Of a DNA stretch of 64,000 nucleotides, positions 1-10,350 are shown in pieces. The notes beneath the pieces are model-generated. The model was not told where the DNA came from, ran no database searches, and saw nothing but the letters and a program-made list of their open reading frames with translations. The first letter of the stretch is position 1. Every line of letters begins with the position of its first letter. The translations under genes were made by a program, and so were the position numbers. The stretch is from Allium sativum (lineage: Eukaryota > Streptophyta > Magnoliopsida > Asparagales > Amaryllidaceae). The DNA lies in contig JASFAX010000020.1 in NCBI GenBank assembly GCA_030737875.1, forward strand, positions 29,774,688 to 29,838,687. The letters are read 5' to 3'.

Positions 1-66
1 TTAACCTACACGGATAAAATAGTCATATCATATGCATATGATACATTGTTCATGTTTTGAGTGCAG

Positions 67-241
67 GGCTACTATGCTAAGACTCGTGCAAAAAAATTAA
101 TGAAGCTCAGAGGCATGCTTAAAGAAGTAAATGACCCTACACAATATATGCTAGAAGTTGATTACATTCAACAACTTGGCATTGACCATCACTTCAAGGA
201 GGAAACTGCTTCCATTCTTTGCTCCTTGCACAAGCTTTATG
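67..241 (+). pseudogene. Terpene synthase N-terminal exon fragment
   Basis: An exon opens right after a splice-acceptor-like GTGCAG at 61-66 and stays open until the E1 LTR begins at 242, so the stop codon comes from the LTR. The peptide has the spacing of the plant terpene synthase N-terminal helical domain: a Lys/Arg-rich segment with KLRGML, then LEVDYIQQLGIDHHFKEE, which matches the family's (V)DxIQRLGIxYHFxxE block, then an IL..LHKLY end. Terpene synthases cyclise or ionise prenyl diphosphates, but the catalytic DDxxD domain lies far downstream of this exon and is not in the window. Bases 1-66 read as AT-rich intron. The retroelement has cut the exon, so the gene is broken at least on this side. 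The subfamily (possibly TPS-g or TPS-b) is a guess; the family call is reasonably firm. Confidence 0.6.
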
Positions 242-2086
242 TGTAACTATCCACATTCGATGTATCGAAGGATCATAGAATATTTATTTCTTTTTCATAT
301 GAGGTCATATGGTCGTGTAACTTTAGGGAACGACTATTGGGGTCATTCTCTATGTTCTTGATTTTTTCCGATTTTTAAATGACTGCTTTGCCCCAAGTGA
401 ATCTTGTTTCTCCTATAACTTTTGATTGGTAAAAGGTTTTGACCTGAAACCATTTCCATTGGATTCGGATGATGGTTTACCTTTTGTAGAATGGTCACAT
501 TGATCAAACGGACTTACCTTTCGGGAGATATCGCTGACACAAGATTTGGAAGATGAAAAACAGCTTAATCGGTCCTGATTAGGGTGATTCGTAGCTAGGC
601 CTGTAGGCCATTTCAGAATTAGGGTTATGGGGAGGCTAAAATCAGTTAGGAAATGATTTTATTTCATTTTCTCAGCTGCCTAAAACATTTTCCTAAACCT
701 AGCCATGGCCTCCACCGTCTAAAATCATCCCTAGTCACCTTCTAATCACTAATTAAGAAGATCTACATTAAATCAAGGCAAATCAACATCAAACCAGTGT
801 AGCTCCGAACCGAGCCGTTTGGAGTGGATGAACCCGAATCGAACCGAGGGAAGAGAATTTAGCCGAACCGAATGGGGGAGCTTGAGCACCACATGCCAAA
901 CCAAACCGAATAAACCGAACTGACCCAGGTTTGGACCTCCACCACTACGTGACAACTCTTCTGAAGACCAACTACAATTCGACCAAAACCTGAGATGCAA
1001 AGGAAGTCCAAATGGGAGGTTGTTACTCAGGATTCAAACAGGGATCAATGAGTTAACTTCATGAATTGGACTTTGCTGCGGGACGTGTGCAAAGGGGTTA
1101 TCGATGTCTATAGCTTTGACCCACCATTGAGAGATGGATTAGTGGCTATGGATCAGTGGAGTGGGATAGTTATGACTCCATGGGGCAAAGTGATCATAGA
1201 AGGGCTATAAGCCAGTGCAGTGGAGTTGTTATGACTCAATGAGGCAGAGTGGATATAGCGGAGTATTATCGGTTATGGATCAGTGCAGTGGAACCGTCAT
1301 GACTCCATGGGGCAGAGTGATCATAACAAAGACTTGGGTGATCAAAGTGGTTGATATCGGATGCTTTATGCACTGAGTGAGAGATGAGGGGATGATTGCT
1401 ATATTTGACGTTTTGCTATCACCATGACATGCACGCCCCCTCCCCATTATTTTCGCACTATGAGTTAGTGTCACCTAAGAGTATTATACACCTGTTATGC
1501 TAACTCTTTGGTTGTAGGTCCACTTTCAGGTATGGTTACGTATACTTGTTATTGTTCTGTTTTGCTGCTTATCGCTCATACCAGACTTTTGTCCGACCCA
1601 AAGTTTTATGTCTCTTCTTATTACTCTAGGTGCTCTTAAACGGGTAGACTAGAGACATGTCATGTGATTACACACGGGTAGCTGTACCAGAGACGTGCAG
1701 GAGGCTTCCACATATGATATATATATATATATAATCTCCTTGTGTTGTTGCTGATCACTACTTTGGGCATTAGTAGTGTACCTCTTTCTTTTGCTTTAGA
1801 GACAATATTTCAATGTTGTATTAATGTTGGTTTGGATTATAAGATGTATTTTGGATTTCCGCTGCTATGCTGATTTAGTTTTCATCCTATGCACTATCAT
1901 GCCTATTTTATGTCAAATTTATGTTATTATTATATTTTATCCCATGCGCTGTGAGACATTCTTCAGGTTCATTGTTAGTTAAAATTACTTTCTTTTCCTT
2001 TCTTTGGTGACCGTCCCGTGCTAGTCAGGCATTGGCACAACGCACTTTCATTGGAAATGTCGGCTGGTGCGGGGCGGGCTGTCACA
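242..2086 (+). repeat. E1 5' LTR
   Basis: The LTR starts TGTAACTATCC at 242 and ends ...GTCACA at 2086, just before the primer site. It matches the copy at 6842-8965 in blocks. Compared with that copy it lacks roughly 540 bp: the sequence jumps near 790-800, where the 3' LTR carries 7390-7950. It contains a CCGAAC-rich stretch (about 800-930), three degenerate ~60-bp repeats, and an (AT)n run near 1717-1733. Confidence 0.85.
1152..1324 (+). repeat. Three degenerate ~60-bp repeats in E1 5' LTR
   Basis: Units begin near 1152, 1211 and 1278. Each carries CAGTG(C/G)AGTGG, then TATGACTC(C/A)ATG, then GGCA(A/G)AGTG. The same three-unit block is in the 3' LTR at 8298-8471, so the repeat predates the insertion of this copy. 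Confidence 0.75.
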
Positions 2087-2288
2087 CTTAGTATCAGAGC
2101 TCTAGGTTGCGTAGGTAACCGAGGAAAAGACACCAGGGAGAGATAGTATACATATATGAGAGCAGGTGTTTGTGATATTTTGTATTTCAAAAGCTATATA
2201 TATACTATTAGTATATCTAAGGATGGAGTCGCACTGCACTTGCACCACTTAAGAGATGGTTTATAGTTTTCTCCTTACAGATTGAACG
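2087..2288 (+). other. E1 leader between LTR and gag
   Basis: About 200 bp of non-coding leader run from the primer site to the gag ATG at 2289. Apart from the primer site I see no ORF and no distinct structure. Confidence 0.6.
2088..2105 (+). other. E1 primer binding site (tRNA-Met type)
   Basis: Just inside the 5' LTR the sequence reads TTAGTATCAGAGCT, one base off the common plant TGGTATCAGAGC site that pairs with the 3' end of initiator tRNA-Met. It would prime minus-strand cDNA synthesis. It matches the better-preserved sites in E2, E4 and E5. Confidence 0.8.
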
Positions 2289-3806
2289 ATGAGCCGATAT
2301 ACATGGAATACTAGTTCAGGAGCCAATAATAGGATGACTCCTGATATGAGGATGATATTCACTGACTTCATGAGAGAGTTGCTTAGGGATGTTCAGAGGG
2401 CATCTCCTTATGCTGCAAATGGTGGGGGTGCAGCGATGTAGGCGCCTACTTCCTATTTCGTCAAGCTCTGTAAGGACTACACTAGTGTTGGTGGGAAGCC
2501 GTTCCATGGAACGGAATCTGCTACAGAAGTTCAAGAATGGCTCGACTGTCGTGAGTGCATCTTCGAGGACTTAGGGATCGATGACACAATGAAGAGAAAG
2601 CTAGCATCCCGTCAACTGCTAGGTGGGGCTATGAATTGGTGGAATGTTATTAAGGAAGCTACTCCTAAGGATCAAATTACTTGGGATCAGTTTAAGGCCC
2701 GATTCAGTGACAAGTTTATCCTAGCTGCTCAGAAATAAAAATTGTTTAGGAAGTTCTTGGAGCTTAAGCAGAATAGTAAGGCAATATCAGAGTATATTGC
2801 TGAGTTTGATACTTTATCGAAGTATGGATTATCCCTTATTGACACTCCCGAGATGAAGAATAAGAAGTTCATAACATGCTTAGTTCAGTACTTGGAGGAA
2901 TGACTTATAAACCATATTGGTGAGACTTTTGAATCGATTGTTGGGAAAGCGTTGAGGTCAGAGAGCCTTTATCCTAAGCCCAAGACTGAAGTCGCTGTTT
3001 CATCTGCAGAGGGGCCAAAGCCGCAGGTAAGCGGTGGATGCAAGAATAATTATGAGAATAAAAGGAAGCAGAGACAGACCAAGGATGGTCAGAAAAAGAA
3101 AGACATGTATGATGTAGAGTGCTTTAGGTGTGGCAAGAAGGGCCATTATGCTAAAGAATGTCGAGCAAAGACAACGGACAGGAAGTGCTTCAACTGCGGC
3201 CAAGTTGAACATCACAAGGATAAATGTCCACAACCCCCTAAAGAGAAGCAGATTGTGAAAGCATATGCTATTAATGTTGTTCCTTCTTCATCAAATGCCC
3301 CAACTACGGTGGAGAAAGGAAAGAATGTCATCATTCAAGGTATGCTTTCTATTTATGATGTTCCTGTTCGAGTACGGTTTGATACTGGGACTTCCCGTTC
3401 CTTCATATCTAGTGACCTGGTAGACAAGTTACGATTGGGACCCGAGATAGTCGATAAGCCTTTAGCGGTGATGAGCCTGATTGGTGGTTCGACTAGCCTT
3501 AGTATGATTTGTTGTAATGTGGTCTTATCGAGTCATGGATGTATGTTTGCTTGTGATTGCTTTGTTTTGGGCTTTATTGGGTATGGCATTATTTTGGGTG
3601 TCGACGGGCTCCAAAGATATGGGGTGGTGATAGAATGTGAGGGTTTTTCGGTGACTATTAGGGTGGATGATGGGCGGAGGGTAGTGTTTGGTGGCCAACC
3701 TAGTGACGAGGTGAGGCTAGTTTTCTGTATTCCCTCGACATCCAACAGGACGAGTTATCAAGTGTTCCCATTGCTGGCCAGTATCCGGATATCTTCGAGG
3801 AAGTGA
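2289..3806 (+). pseudogene. E1 gag-protease frame, interrupted
   Basis: One frame runs from ATG 2289 to TGA 3806 but carries internal stops at 2439 (TAG), 2736 (TAA) and 2901 (TGA). The first part is a Gag capsid-like region containing a GGAMNWWN motif. It is followed by a Lys-rich linker and two CCHC zinc knuckles of the C-x2-C-x4-H-x4-C type (CFRCGKKGHYAKEC and CFNCGQVEHHKDKC), which bind the RNA genome. The aspartic protease follows with active site FDTGTSRSFI and the later IILGVDGL segment, the counterpart of the usual ILGMDWL. Gag would form the cytoplasmic particle and the protease would cut the polyprotein. The pol frame continues in a different phase, so a frameshift lies shortly before 3800. 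Non-functional. Confidence 0.88.
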
Positions 3807-5179
3807 CTGGACTTCCACCACACCGAGAGATCGAGTTCCGTATTGATTTAGTGAAAGATGTCAGACCTACAGTGATGCCACTTTGTCGTATGGCACCAAG
3901 GGAGAAGCGAGAGCTCGAGGTGCAAGTGAGCGTTCTTTTGAAGAAAGGATTTATCAGAAGAAGTGTCTCCAAGTGGGGAGTACCAATTGTTTTTGCTACC
4001 AAGGCGGATGGTTCCCTTTGTTTATGTGTGGACTATCGCGAGTTGAATAAAGTGACTAGGAAGAATAATTATCCTTTTCCACGGATAGATGATTTGTTTG
4101 ATCAACGGGAAGGAGAAAGAGTGTTCTCCCATTTGGATCTCGCGACAGGATTTCATCAGCTCCGAGTAGCAGCTGAGAGTATTCCTAAAACGACATTTCA
4201 TATGTCGTCTGGATTCTGTGAGTGGTTTGTCATGCCATTCATGTTGACCAATGCACCCGCTTATTTTGTGGATCTTATGAATTGGGTATTCAGGGATCAA
4301 TTGAATAAGTTTGTTCTTGTGTTCGTAGATGATATCTTGGTTTACTCGAGGACAGAGGAAGAACACAAGGAACATTTGAGGATTGTGATGGAGGTGCTGA
4401 GGAAACACCAATTGAAAGCAATGATTTCTAAGTGTTACTTCCGGAGGAGGGAAGTGAGATTCTTGGGCCATGTTGTTTCAGAGAATGGTATTGCCGTGGA
4501 TTCTGCGAAGGTAGCTACGGTACAAGATTGGTCTACGCCCAAGAATGCAACATGCGTAAGAAGTTTCTTGGGATTAGCTAGATATTATCATAAGTTTATC
4601 CAAGACTTCTACAAAATAGCAATGCAGTTAACTCAATTGACCAAGAAGAATCAAGCTTTCATTCGGGAAGAAAGGTGTGAAAATGGATTCAAGAGCCTAT
4701 AGGAAAATTTGACGTGTGCAGCAATGTTAGTCATTCCTAAAGGGAATGAAAAGATGACAGTATACATGGATGCATGTAGTACCGGACTAGGCGTTATATA
4801 GATGCAAGGAGGTAGGGTTATAGCTTATGCTAGTCGACAACTAAAACCGCATGAGAAAAGATATCCTACCCATGATTTGGAATTGAGAGCAATCGTACAT
4901 GGGCTGAGGATGTGGAGACATTATCTCTGGGGAGAAAGATTGGAGTTGTTTACTAATCACAAGTCATTGAAGTACCTTTTCTCCCAACAGGATTTAAACC
5001 TCCATCAGCAGAGATGGCTAGAATTCTTGCCTTCATATAATTTCGATATTGCATATACACCTGGAAAGGGCAATGCAGTAGCTGATGCATTGAGTAGGAG
5101 CCATGCCAGTTTAGGGGCTATGTTTCTTGAATGGAAGCAACTAGAGTATATCACAGGGTATGATTTCAGACCAAAGTGA
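3803..5179 (+). pseudogene. E1 reverse transcriptase and RNase H, interrupted
   Basis: The RT palm motifs are recognisable: LCVDYRELNKVT, then SHLDLATGFHQLR with the first catalytic Asp, then FVDDILVYS with the paired Asp residues, then the FLGHVVSENGI block. The domain runs open to a TAG at 4700. The same frame continues after that stop and another TAG at 4799 into RNase H: YMDACSTGLG keeps the first Asp and DLELRAIVH the Glu, but [10 protein letters not shown] has Asn where the family has Asp (TDHKSLKYL). The segment ends with the usual ADALSR connection to integrase, then TGA 5177-5179. RT and RNase H would make cDNA from the element's RNA. The stops and the RNase H Asp-to-Asn change make this copy inactive. 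Confidence 0.88.
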
Positions 5180-6665
5180 GAATTAGATCCAGTAATGTTA
5201 GGAAGTTTGACGATTAAACCCACTTTAGTTTAGCGGATTGGTTCCAGTTAGAGGGACGATCCTAACCTATTGGAAATCATATCCAAGTTAGAAATGGGAA
5301 TCGACGAGGAGATAAACAAGTATGGGCTTGATCGAGATGGTTGGCTTAGAAAGAATGGGAGACTAGTTGTTCCCAACGTTAATGGGTTGAGAGATGAAGT
5401 GCTTAATGAATGTCATCACTCAAAACTGAATATACATCCAAGTGGAAACAAAATGTATCAATACATGAAGCAGACCTACTACTGGGAAGGGATGAAAAGA
5501 GGCATTGGGAAGTTTATATCCAAATGCATGAATTTCCTGCTAGTTAAGGATGAGAAAAAGAAAGCTAGTGGTTTTTTGCAACCATTAGAAATTCCAGAAT
5601 GGAAATGGGAACAAGTCTCATTGGATTTCATTGTTGGGTTACCAAGGACTAGATCAGGCCATGATAGTATTTGTGTGTTTGTGGACCGATTGACCAAGAG
5701 TGCAAGGTTTATACTCGTCAAGTTGCAGAGAACAACAGCTAATTTAGCAGAACTATATATGAAGTGGTATTGATATTTTGTGGAATACCCCAGGCATTGT
5801 GAGCGACCGAGATCCGTTGTTTACTAGTGGATTTTGGAAGAGCTTACAAGAGGCTTTAGGATCATAATTACATCTCAGTACCGTGTATCATCCTCAAACC
5901 GACGATCAGATAGAGAGCGTGAATCATATATTAGAGGATCTCTTGAGAGCTTGTTTATTGGATTTTGGAGGATCATGGGATGACCATTTGCATCTAGTGG
6001 AGTTCGCATATAATAATAGTTATCAGTCCACTATTTGTATTGCTCCATTTGAAGCATTATACGGAAGAACGTGCAACTCACTATCTTGTTGGTTGGAAAC
6101 CGGTGAAAAATTCATGCTTGGGCAAGATGTAATAAGAGAAACTTCAGACAAGGTCAAGGTTATCGAACAACGAATGAAGGCTGCCCAAGATAGGCAGCAG
6201 AGTTATGATGATTAGAGGCGAAGAGATTTAAAATTCTCTGTTGGCGACTTGGTGTTTGTCAAGATTTCTACGTTAAAGAGCATGACTTGATTTAGTAAGA
6301 GAGGCAAGTTAACACCAAGATTTGTTGGTCCATTCCCAGTTCTCGAATAAGTTGGAAATTTAGCATATAAAGTTGAATTACCTGACAAGATGGTGGGAGT
6401 TCACAATGTATTTCATGTTTCCCAGTTAAGGAAGTTCGTGCACGACCCAAATATGACTATTTCACCAGATCAGTTGGATGACATCGAAGTATAACCCAAC
6501 CCGGTTGGGAACCGCAGGCCGATCTGTATTGTCGAGTACGACACGAAACAACTTCGAAGGAAGGTGGTGAAACTGGTCAAGGTTTAGTGGGGCAAAAATG
6601 AGAGTGATTGTACTTGGGAAAAAGAGGAGAGCATAACGGAATCGCATCGAGAACTCTTTGCCTAG
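5180..6665 (+). pseudogene. E1 integrase with chromodomain-like tail, interrupted
   Basis: The zinc-binding N-terminus keeps both His residues (HHSKLNIHPSGNK) and the first Cys, but reads SKCMNFLLVKDE where the family has CxxC, so the second Cys is Phe. The DDE core shows SLDFIVGLPRT (first Asp), then VSDRDPLFTS (second Asp) after a frameshift near 5775-5800, then HPQTDDQIESVNHILEDLL (catalytic Glu). Further stops fall near 5231, 5771, 6213, 6288, 6347, 6493 and 6585. The C-terminal GKLTPRFVGPFPVLE block and the VVKLVKV..WGKNESDCTWEKEE segment match the integrase tail and chromodomain-like end of chromoviruses, which in related elements steers insertion towards particular chromatin. The frame ends at TAG 6663-6665. 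Confidence 0.85.
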
Positions 6666-6841
6666 TAAGATTTTAATAGTGATAGTCCCTTGTTATTAAA
6701 CCGCATGCTAGGGTAGGCTTGTTGTGCTTGTTATATATGTTTGATTATTTGTGAAAAAATGATAGGCATGCATAACACCTTTGTATGTTTTTGGTTAAGG
6801 AAATATAGGGGCAAAATTTCTTAAGGGGGGGGGGGAGAGAG
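6666..6841 (+). other. E1 3' untranslated region and polypurine tract
   Basis: This short non-coding stretch ends in TTAAGG followed by a run of about 11 G and GAGAGAG at 6820-6841, directly abutting the 3' LTR. It is the expected polypurine tract for plus-strand priming. Confidence 0.8.
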
Positions 6842-8864
6842 TGTAACGACCCGTATTCTATATATCGAAAGATCGTAGAATATTTATTTCTTTTTCATAT
6901 AAGGTCGTATGGTTGTGTAACTTTAGCGAATGACTATTGGGGTCATTTTCCATGTTCATGATTTTTGCCGATTTATAAATGACTGTTTTGTCCCTGGCGA
7001 ATCTTGTTTCGCCTATTACTTTTGATTGGTAAGGAGTTTTGGCCTGACACCACTTCCATTTGATTCAAATGTTGGTTTACCTCTCCATAGAGTGGTCACA
7101 TTGATCAAATGGACTTACCATTTGGGAGATATGGTTGAAACAAGGTTTGGAAGGTGAAAAACAGCTTAATCGAGCCTAATTACGGTGATTAACAGCTAGG
7201 CCATAACCCATTTCGGGAGTAGGGTTATGGGGAGGCTGAAATCGGTTAGAAAATAATTTTCTTTCATATATTCAGCCGCGTAAAACATTTCCCTAACCCT
7301 AGCCATGGCCTCCACCTTCTGAAATCATTCCAAATCACTTTTTAATCACTAATTAAGAAGATCTACATCAAGTCAAGGCAAATCAACACCGAATCAGAGT
7401 TGGAGCTGCTGTGTTGCATAGGGAAACGCCCCAAAACAGTAGAGTTCCAGATCTAAAGTTTTATTTGTGGCTAAGGTTAGTGATTTGCGTTGTTTTTCAC
7501 TAATTAAAGCTAATTAGGGGTGATTAGTGATAATTAGCAAAATTATGGCTTTGAAAAAAATTGTAAGTTTTGTAAAATTCTAAAATATTATTTTAGCGCT
7601 CTGATAAAAAATTTGGGTTACTTTGGACATGTTTTTCTAATCGTATGGTTAAATCATGATTAAGTCAAAAACATGGGTTTTGGGTATGTTTGATCCATAT
7701 TAACATGTTATATTGTTGTTTTGGAGTTTGTGGTTGATCCTATATGTTGTTACCATAGTTTGGAATGTTTTATGATTGACTAGTAAAGTTAGAATGGTTG
7801 AAAATGCCGTCGTATGGTGAGAATGGACGAAACAAGCTTGCTGGAAATTCTGCAGTAATTCGAATCAGATCGTGTATATGGGATCGGATCGGGTGGAACG
7901 AACCAAATTGGGGTAGTTGGAATTTGAATGGATCACTAAACCGGAGTAGCACCGAACTGAACCTCCTGGAGGAGATGAACCCGAACCAAACCGAGGGAAG
8001 AGAATTGAGCCGAACCGAATAGGGAGTTTGAGCACCACATGACGAACCGAATTGAGTAAGCCGAACCGAACCAGGTTTGGACATCCACTACTACGCGAAC
8101 ACTCTTCTAAAGATCAACACCAATTCGACCAAAACTTAATATGCCAAAGTAGTCCAAGTGGGAGGTTATTACTCACGACCCAAATGGTGATCGATGAGTT
8201 AACTTCATTAATTGGACTTTGCTGCGGGACGTACGCAAAGGGGTTATCGATATCTATAGCTTTGACTCACCACAGAGAGATGGATTAATGACTAAGGATA
8301 GTGCAGTGGGTTTGTTGTGACTCCATGGGGCAATGCGATCGTAGCAAGGCTATGAGCCTGTGCAGTGGAGTTGTTATGACTCCATAGGGGCAGAGTGCAC
8401 ATAGAAGAGTATTAGAGGTTATGGATCAGTGCAGTGGAGCCGTCATGACTCCATGGGGCAGAATGATCATACAAAGAATTGGGTGATCAAAGTGGTAGAT
8501 ATCGTATGCTTTACGCACTGAGTTAGAGATGTGAAGACGATTGCTATGTTTGATGTTATTCTATCACCATGACATGCACACCCCCTCCTCATTATTTTCA
8601 CACTATGTGTTAGTGTCACCTTAGAGTATTGTACATCCTGTTGTGCTAACTCTTTGGTTGCAGGACCATGTTTAGTTATGGTTATGTATACCTGTTATTG
8701 TTCTGTTTTGTTGCTTGTCGCTCATACCAGACTTTTGTCTGGCCTAGAGTTTTATATCACTTCTTATTACTCTAGGTGCTCTTAAACAGGCAGACTAGAG
8801 ACAGGTCAGTGTTTATGCACGAGTAGCCGTACCGGAGACGAGCAGGAGGCTTACACGTATGATA

Positions 8865-8895
<31 letters not shown>

Positions 8896-8965
8896 TCTCC
8901 CTGTGTTGTTGCTGGTCACTACTTTGGGCATCAGTAGTGTACCTCTTTCTTTTGCTTTAGAGACA
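6842..8965 (+). repeat. E1 3' LTR, right end missing
   Basis: It begins TGTAACGACCCG at 6842 and follows the 5' LTR until ...GCTTTAGAGACA near 8965. There the 5' LTR continues with AATATTTCAATG but this copy switches to unrelated sequence, so the last ~300 bp of LTR are missing. It keeps 7390-7950, which the 5' LTR lost. It includes three ~60-bp repeats (8298-8471) and an (AT)n run at about 8862-8895. Confidence 0.85.
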
Positions 8966-9269
8966 TGTTTGGAAATCATTTAAACAACCAAGGGAGAACT
9001 CTATTGGAAGAAAGAAAGAATATTCTAGAATTACTAAGTTTTACGGTCATGGCTACTCGATTTTTGTAGAGATATCCTTTTGCTTGTATATTTTTGCTCG
9101 TTTATTTGGTTAGCACGATTGTTTGCTACTGTTTTGTGGTTAAATTAACAAATGATCAGAAAACATATTTAGAAAGCATGGCTGAATTGCCTATACAGAA
9201 GATTACTGATTGACATCAACATACTCATGCTAATTTACGATTGGGTATGTTCATTTTTTGACCAAACAG
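8966..9269 (+). other. Unassigned AT-rich sequence next to truncated LTR
   Basis: No motif that I recognise. A short open stretch (about 8967-9060) is present but matches no family I know. The right part is T-rich and ends in a splice-acceptor-like CAAACAG at 9263-9269, so it probably is intron of the next fragment. Confidence 0.4.
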
Positions 9270-9391
9270 AACTTCCATTAATTTATTTTGAGTCATCATG
9301 CGGACAGGCTCATTACTTTGACGATGTTACCAATCTAGTTGGATTAGCTGCAGCTGTTCTTGGTAAACGATTTTATTGGTGGGTTGATCAT
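9270..9391 (+). pseudogene. Exon resembling a CDF/MTP metal transporter
   Basis: This exon-like segment sits between an acceptor (CCAAACAG) and a donor (GTAAGTAGG at 9392). Its peptide contains AHYFDDVTNLVGLAAAVLGK followed by RFYWWVDHV. The (D/A)HxFDVVTNxVGLxAAxLxxxFYWWxDPxG pattern is typical of plant metal tolerance proteins, cation diffusion facilitators that export Mn/Zn across endomembranes. The stretch covers the end of one transmembrane helix region including the metal-site Asp in FDxxTN. The usual DP after the Trp pair is DH here. No other convincing MTP exon is visible nearby, so this is likely a gene relic or captured fragment. Confidence 0.45.
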
Positions 9392-9535
9392 GTAAGTAGG
9401 TGCTATCATTCTAATAGTATATACAATTATGAATTGGTCGGGAAATGTTTATGAAAATCCAGGTATGCTAACTGCAATATGTTTGATTTTTCATGCATCA
9501 AACTATGGATTTGATATGATAATTGCAGTTGGTAT

Positions 9536-9703
9536 ATGATTGCAAATCATACATGGGAGGACCAATATTATTCAATAGAAGCGTATGGCAGTACCAGGAA
9601 AGATGCAAATAATATAATTGAACAAGAAATTCAGAGAAGGTTAACAAAGCTATCTAAGGCAACTGAAATCGAAGAATTTCGTTTTACCAGATGGATTCTT
9701 TAA
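9536..9703 (+). other. Short exon-like open frame, family unknown
   Basis: After an acceptor-like ATAATTGCAG (9519-9528) an open frame runs to TAA 9701-9703. It is charged and helical in look (SIEAYGSTRKDANNIIEQ, then a Lys/Arg/Glu-rich stretch ending FRFTRWIL). It does not resemble the MTP sequence expected downstream of the previous exon. I do not recognise it. It may be another captured fragment or chance. Confidence 0.3.
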
Positions 9704-9857
9704 ATGACAAGAAAGTCCTATATTTCGAATCGAAACTAAATAAAGGGGCATACGTGGGGGGCCCCACTACTTCTTCATTCAGGGGGCCAGCTTTTCTTCT
9801 CTTTTTAGGGCCTATCCGAAAGAGAATCCATTACCTCTTGGTCGTAAATAGGACTTG

Positions 9858-10062
9858 AAATTTATTTCAGATGTCTTAACCAGGCTTAGTAATTGCCGGA
9901 GAACATTTTGAAACGTCTAAAATAAATTTCAGACGTCTGAAATGGTCTCAGGGCATTGCCGGAACCTATTTCTGACGAGTGAAACCTATTTTCAGACGTT
10001 TAAACTAGGTCAGACATCTGAAACCTATTTTCAGACGTCTAAACTAGGTTAGACGTCTGAAA
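9858..10062 (+). repeat. Palindromic CAGACGTCTG repeat cluster
   Basis: The core TTTCAGACGTCTGAAA is a perfect inverted repeat and recurs with variants near 9870, 9930, 9990, 10015 and 10045. Two adjacent ~39-bp units share CCTATTTTCAGACGT.TAAA followed by CTAGGT.AGAC.TCTGAAA (about 9986-10064). Such clusters of short palindromes often sit near the ends of DNA transposons, but no terminal repeat was found that would prove this. Confidence 0.65.
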
Positions 10063-10064
10063 TT

Positions 10065-10350
10065 TGCCGATGTTTCTAGTTTTCCTTCTATCGACCAATT
10101 GCTTGTGTGCGATGTCAACTCATTACTTGAATTTCTTGTGCAGCTTTTGGCGCTTTTGTTAATGAGACATGCCTTGAGCCTTTCCAATGTCGACAATGAC
10201 GATGATTTGCATATTTTTTTGGAAGTAATTATATTCCTCAAACTACATGTTCATGGCATTCATGTATTATAATCCTTTTTTTCCCCTGATATACAAGAGG
10301 CTAAAATTGAACAAAAAAATCTTTGATATGAAATACATGGAGTGATGGTA
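10065..10350 (+). other. Open stretch of unknown origin, then AT-rich DNA
   Basis: A plus-strand frame from about 10075 to 10270 is open and Leu-rich (VNSLLEFLVQLLALLLMRHA, then SNVDNDDDLHIFLEV). It follows an acceptor-like TTTCTAG. I recognise no family and the composition gives weak support, so it is recorded as a possible exon relic only. Confidence 0.25.

Larger units (their letters stand above)
242..8965 (+). mobile_element. E1: decayed chromodomain-type Ty3/gypsy retrotransposon
   Basis: The two LTRs start identically in type (TGTAAC at 242 and at 6842). They enclose a tRNA-Met-type primer site, gag, protease, reverse transcriptase, RNase H, integrase with a C-terminal chromodomain-like tail, and a G-rich purine tract. 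The order PR-RT-RH-INT is Ty3/gypsy, and the LTR style and C-terminal tail resemble the Tekay/Del chromovirus lineage. The reading frames carry many in-frame stops and at least two frameshifts, so it cannot be autonomous. The 3' LTR stops matching the 5' LTR at about 8965, so its right end and target duplication are lost. The left end interrupts the terpene synthase exon. Confidence 0.9.

Noticed and set aside
4022..4471. 149-codon ORF opposite E1 reverse transcriptase
   Set aside because: Shadow of the conserved RT coding strand.
8966..9060. Continuation of the terpene synthase exon after E1
   Set aside because: The peptide does not match the region that follows the HF..E block in terpene synthases, and the E1 3' end is truncated, so no simple rejoining is supported.
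9765..9785. Left terminus of a CACTA transposon (CACTACTTCTTC)
   Set aside because: It shares only CACTAC with the terminus at 30623. The following bases do not match CAAAAAATATTC.
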